From positions 1-6,819 of the forward strand of contig JAFGTH010000183.1 of the NCBI GenBank assembly GCA_016934225.1: a stretch of DNA of 6,819 nucleotides, given 5' to 3'. A program made the translations under genes and the position numbers. This DNA comes from Lentisphaerota bacterium (GTDB lineage: Bacteria > Verrucomicrobiota > Kiritimatiellia > UBA8416 > JAFGTH01). How positions within the stretch are numbered: position 1 is the stretch's first letter; each line of letters opens with the position of its first letter. Shown here in pieces: positions 6,559 through 6,819 of this stretch. The notes under the pieces were generated by a model. It was not told the DNA's origin. It did not search any database and worked only from the letters and a program-made list of their open reading frames with translations.

Positions 6559-6819
6559 TTATTCCTCAACAACCCATACCTTTACGGTGGACTCCACTTC
6601 TGGATGCAGTCGAACCGCGACATCAAACACGCCAAGCTCCTTTATCGGCGATTCAAGATGAAATTTGTGCTTGTCAATCTCGATTCCCTGTTCCTGCAAA
6701 ACTTCTGCTATCTGAGCTTCGGTTACCGATCCGTAAAGTTTCTCGTCATCACCAACTTTAACCGCTATTGTGCAGGATACATTTGCCAGCGAAGCCGCCA
6801 AATCCCGCGCCGACTCAAG
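6559..6819 (-). CDS. rplI: Ribosomal protein bL9, C-terminal part (5' end outside window)
   Basis: Partial gene. The frame is open to the window edge, and 86 codons are visible before a TAA stop at 6561-6559. bL9 is a two-domain protein of the large ribosomal subunit. Its N-terminal domain binds 23S rRNA and its C-terminal domain projects from the L1-stalk side and helps keep the reading frame. Only the C-terminal domain is seen here. Its family hallmarks are clear: LYGSVTEAQIAEVL, then EQGIEIDKHKF, then SPIKELG, then VAVRLHPEV near the end. The TTG at 6801 lies inside this domain and is not the true start, because the same frame continues upstream to 6819 and a full bL9 is about 150 residues. 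About 60 N-terminal residues are therefore missing. The stop is 5 bp before dnaB, the usual bacterial neighbour. Identification is firm. Confidence 0.95.
   Translation of the reverse strand, partial: LESARDLAASLANVSCTIAVKVGDDEKLYGSVTEAQIAEVLQEQGIEIDKHKFHLESPIKELGVFDVAVRLHPEVESTVKVWVVEE

Overview
This window is chromosomal housekeeping DNA from a diderm (Gram-negative) bacterium that makes lipopolysaccharide. It encodes the outer-membrane barrel insertase BamA, a Skp/OmpH periplasmic chaperone and the lipid A enzyme LpxD. Base composition looks close to even GC. The order rplI-dnaB-bamA-skp-lpxD-galE-pncC is not the proteobacterial arrangement, where bamA-skp-lpxD continues into fabZ-lpxA-lpxB. 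A member of the PVC group (Verrucomicrobiota/Kiritimatiellota/Lentisphaerota-like) is my best guess. That is an inference from gene order and protein style, and I could not test it with a database.

Layout: all seven genes lie on the minus strand, so transcription runs from position 6819 towards position 1. In that order they are the 3' part of rplI (ribosomal protein bL9), dnaB (replicative helicase), bamA, skp/ompH, lpxD, galE (UDP-hexose 4-epimerase) and the first 50 codons of a CinA-C/PncC-type NMN amidohydrolase cut by the window edge. The junctions are very tight: 5 bp between rplI and dnaB, a 4-nt overlap (or 1 nt, depending on the start) between dnaB and bamA, 16 bp between bamA and skp, 33 bp between skp and lpxD, then 4-nt ATGA overlaps at lpxD/galE and galE/pncC. 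No stretch over 300 bases lacks a gene. I see no terminator hairpin or convincing promoter, so the window reads as the middle of one polycistronic unit.

Functionally, the unit joins the end of the common rpsF-rpsR-rplI-dnaB type cluster (translation and replication) to an envelope-building block. Skp would carry unfolded porins across the periplasm, BamA would insert them into the outer membrane, LpxD performs the N-acylation step of lipid A synthesis, and GalE supplies UDP-galactose-type sugars for surface glycans. PncC salvages NMN.

I found no mobile element, CRISPR array, RNA gene or undescribed system. Points worth a second look are the translational coupling of the replicative helicase to bamA, galE standing where fabZ/lpxA would be expected after lpxD, and two substrate-specificity residues: Gly288 in LpxD (longer acyl chains predicted) and Leu283 in GalE (possible use of N-acetylated sugars).
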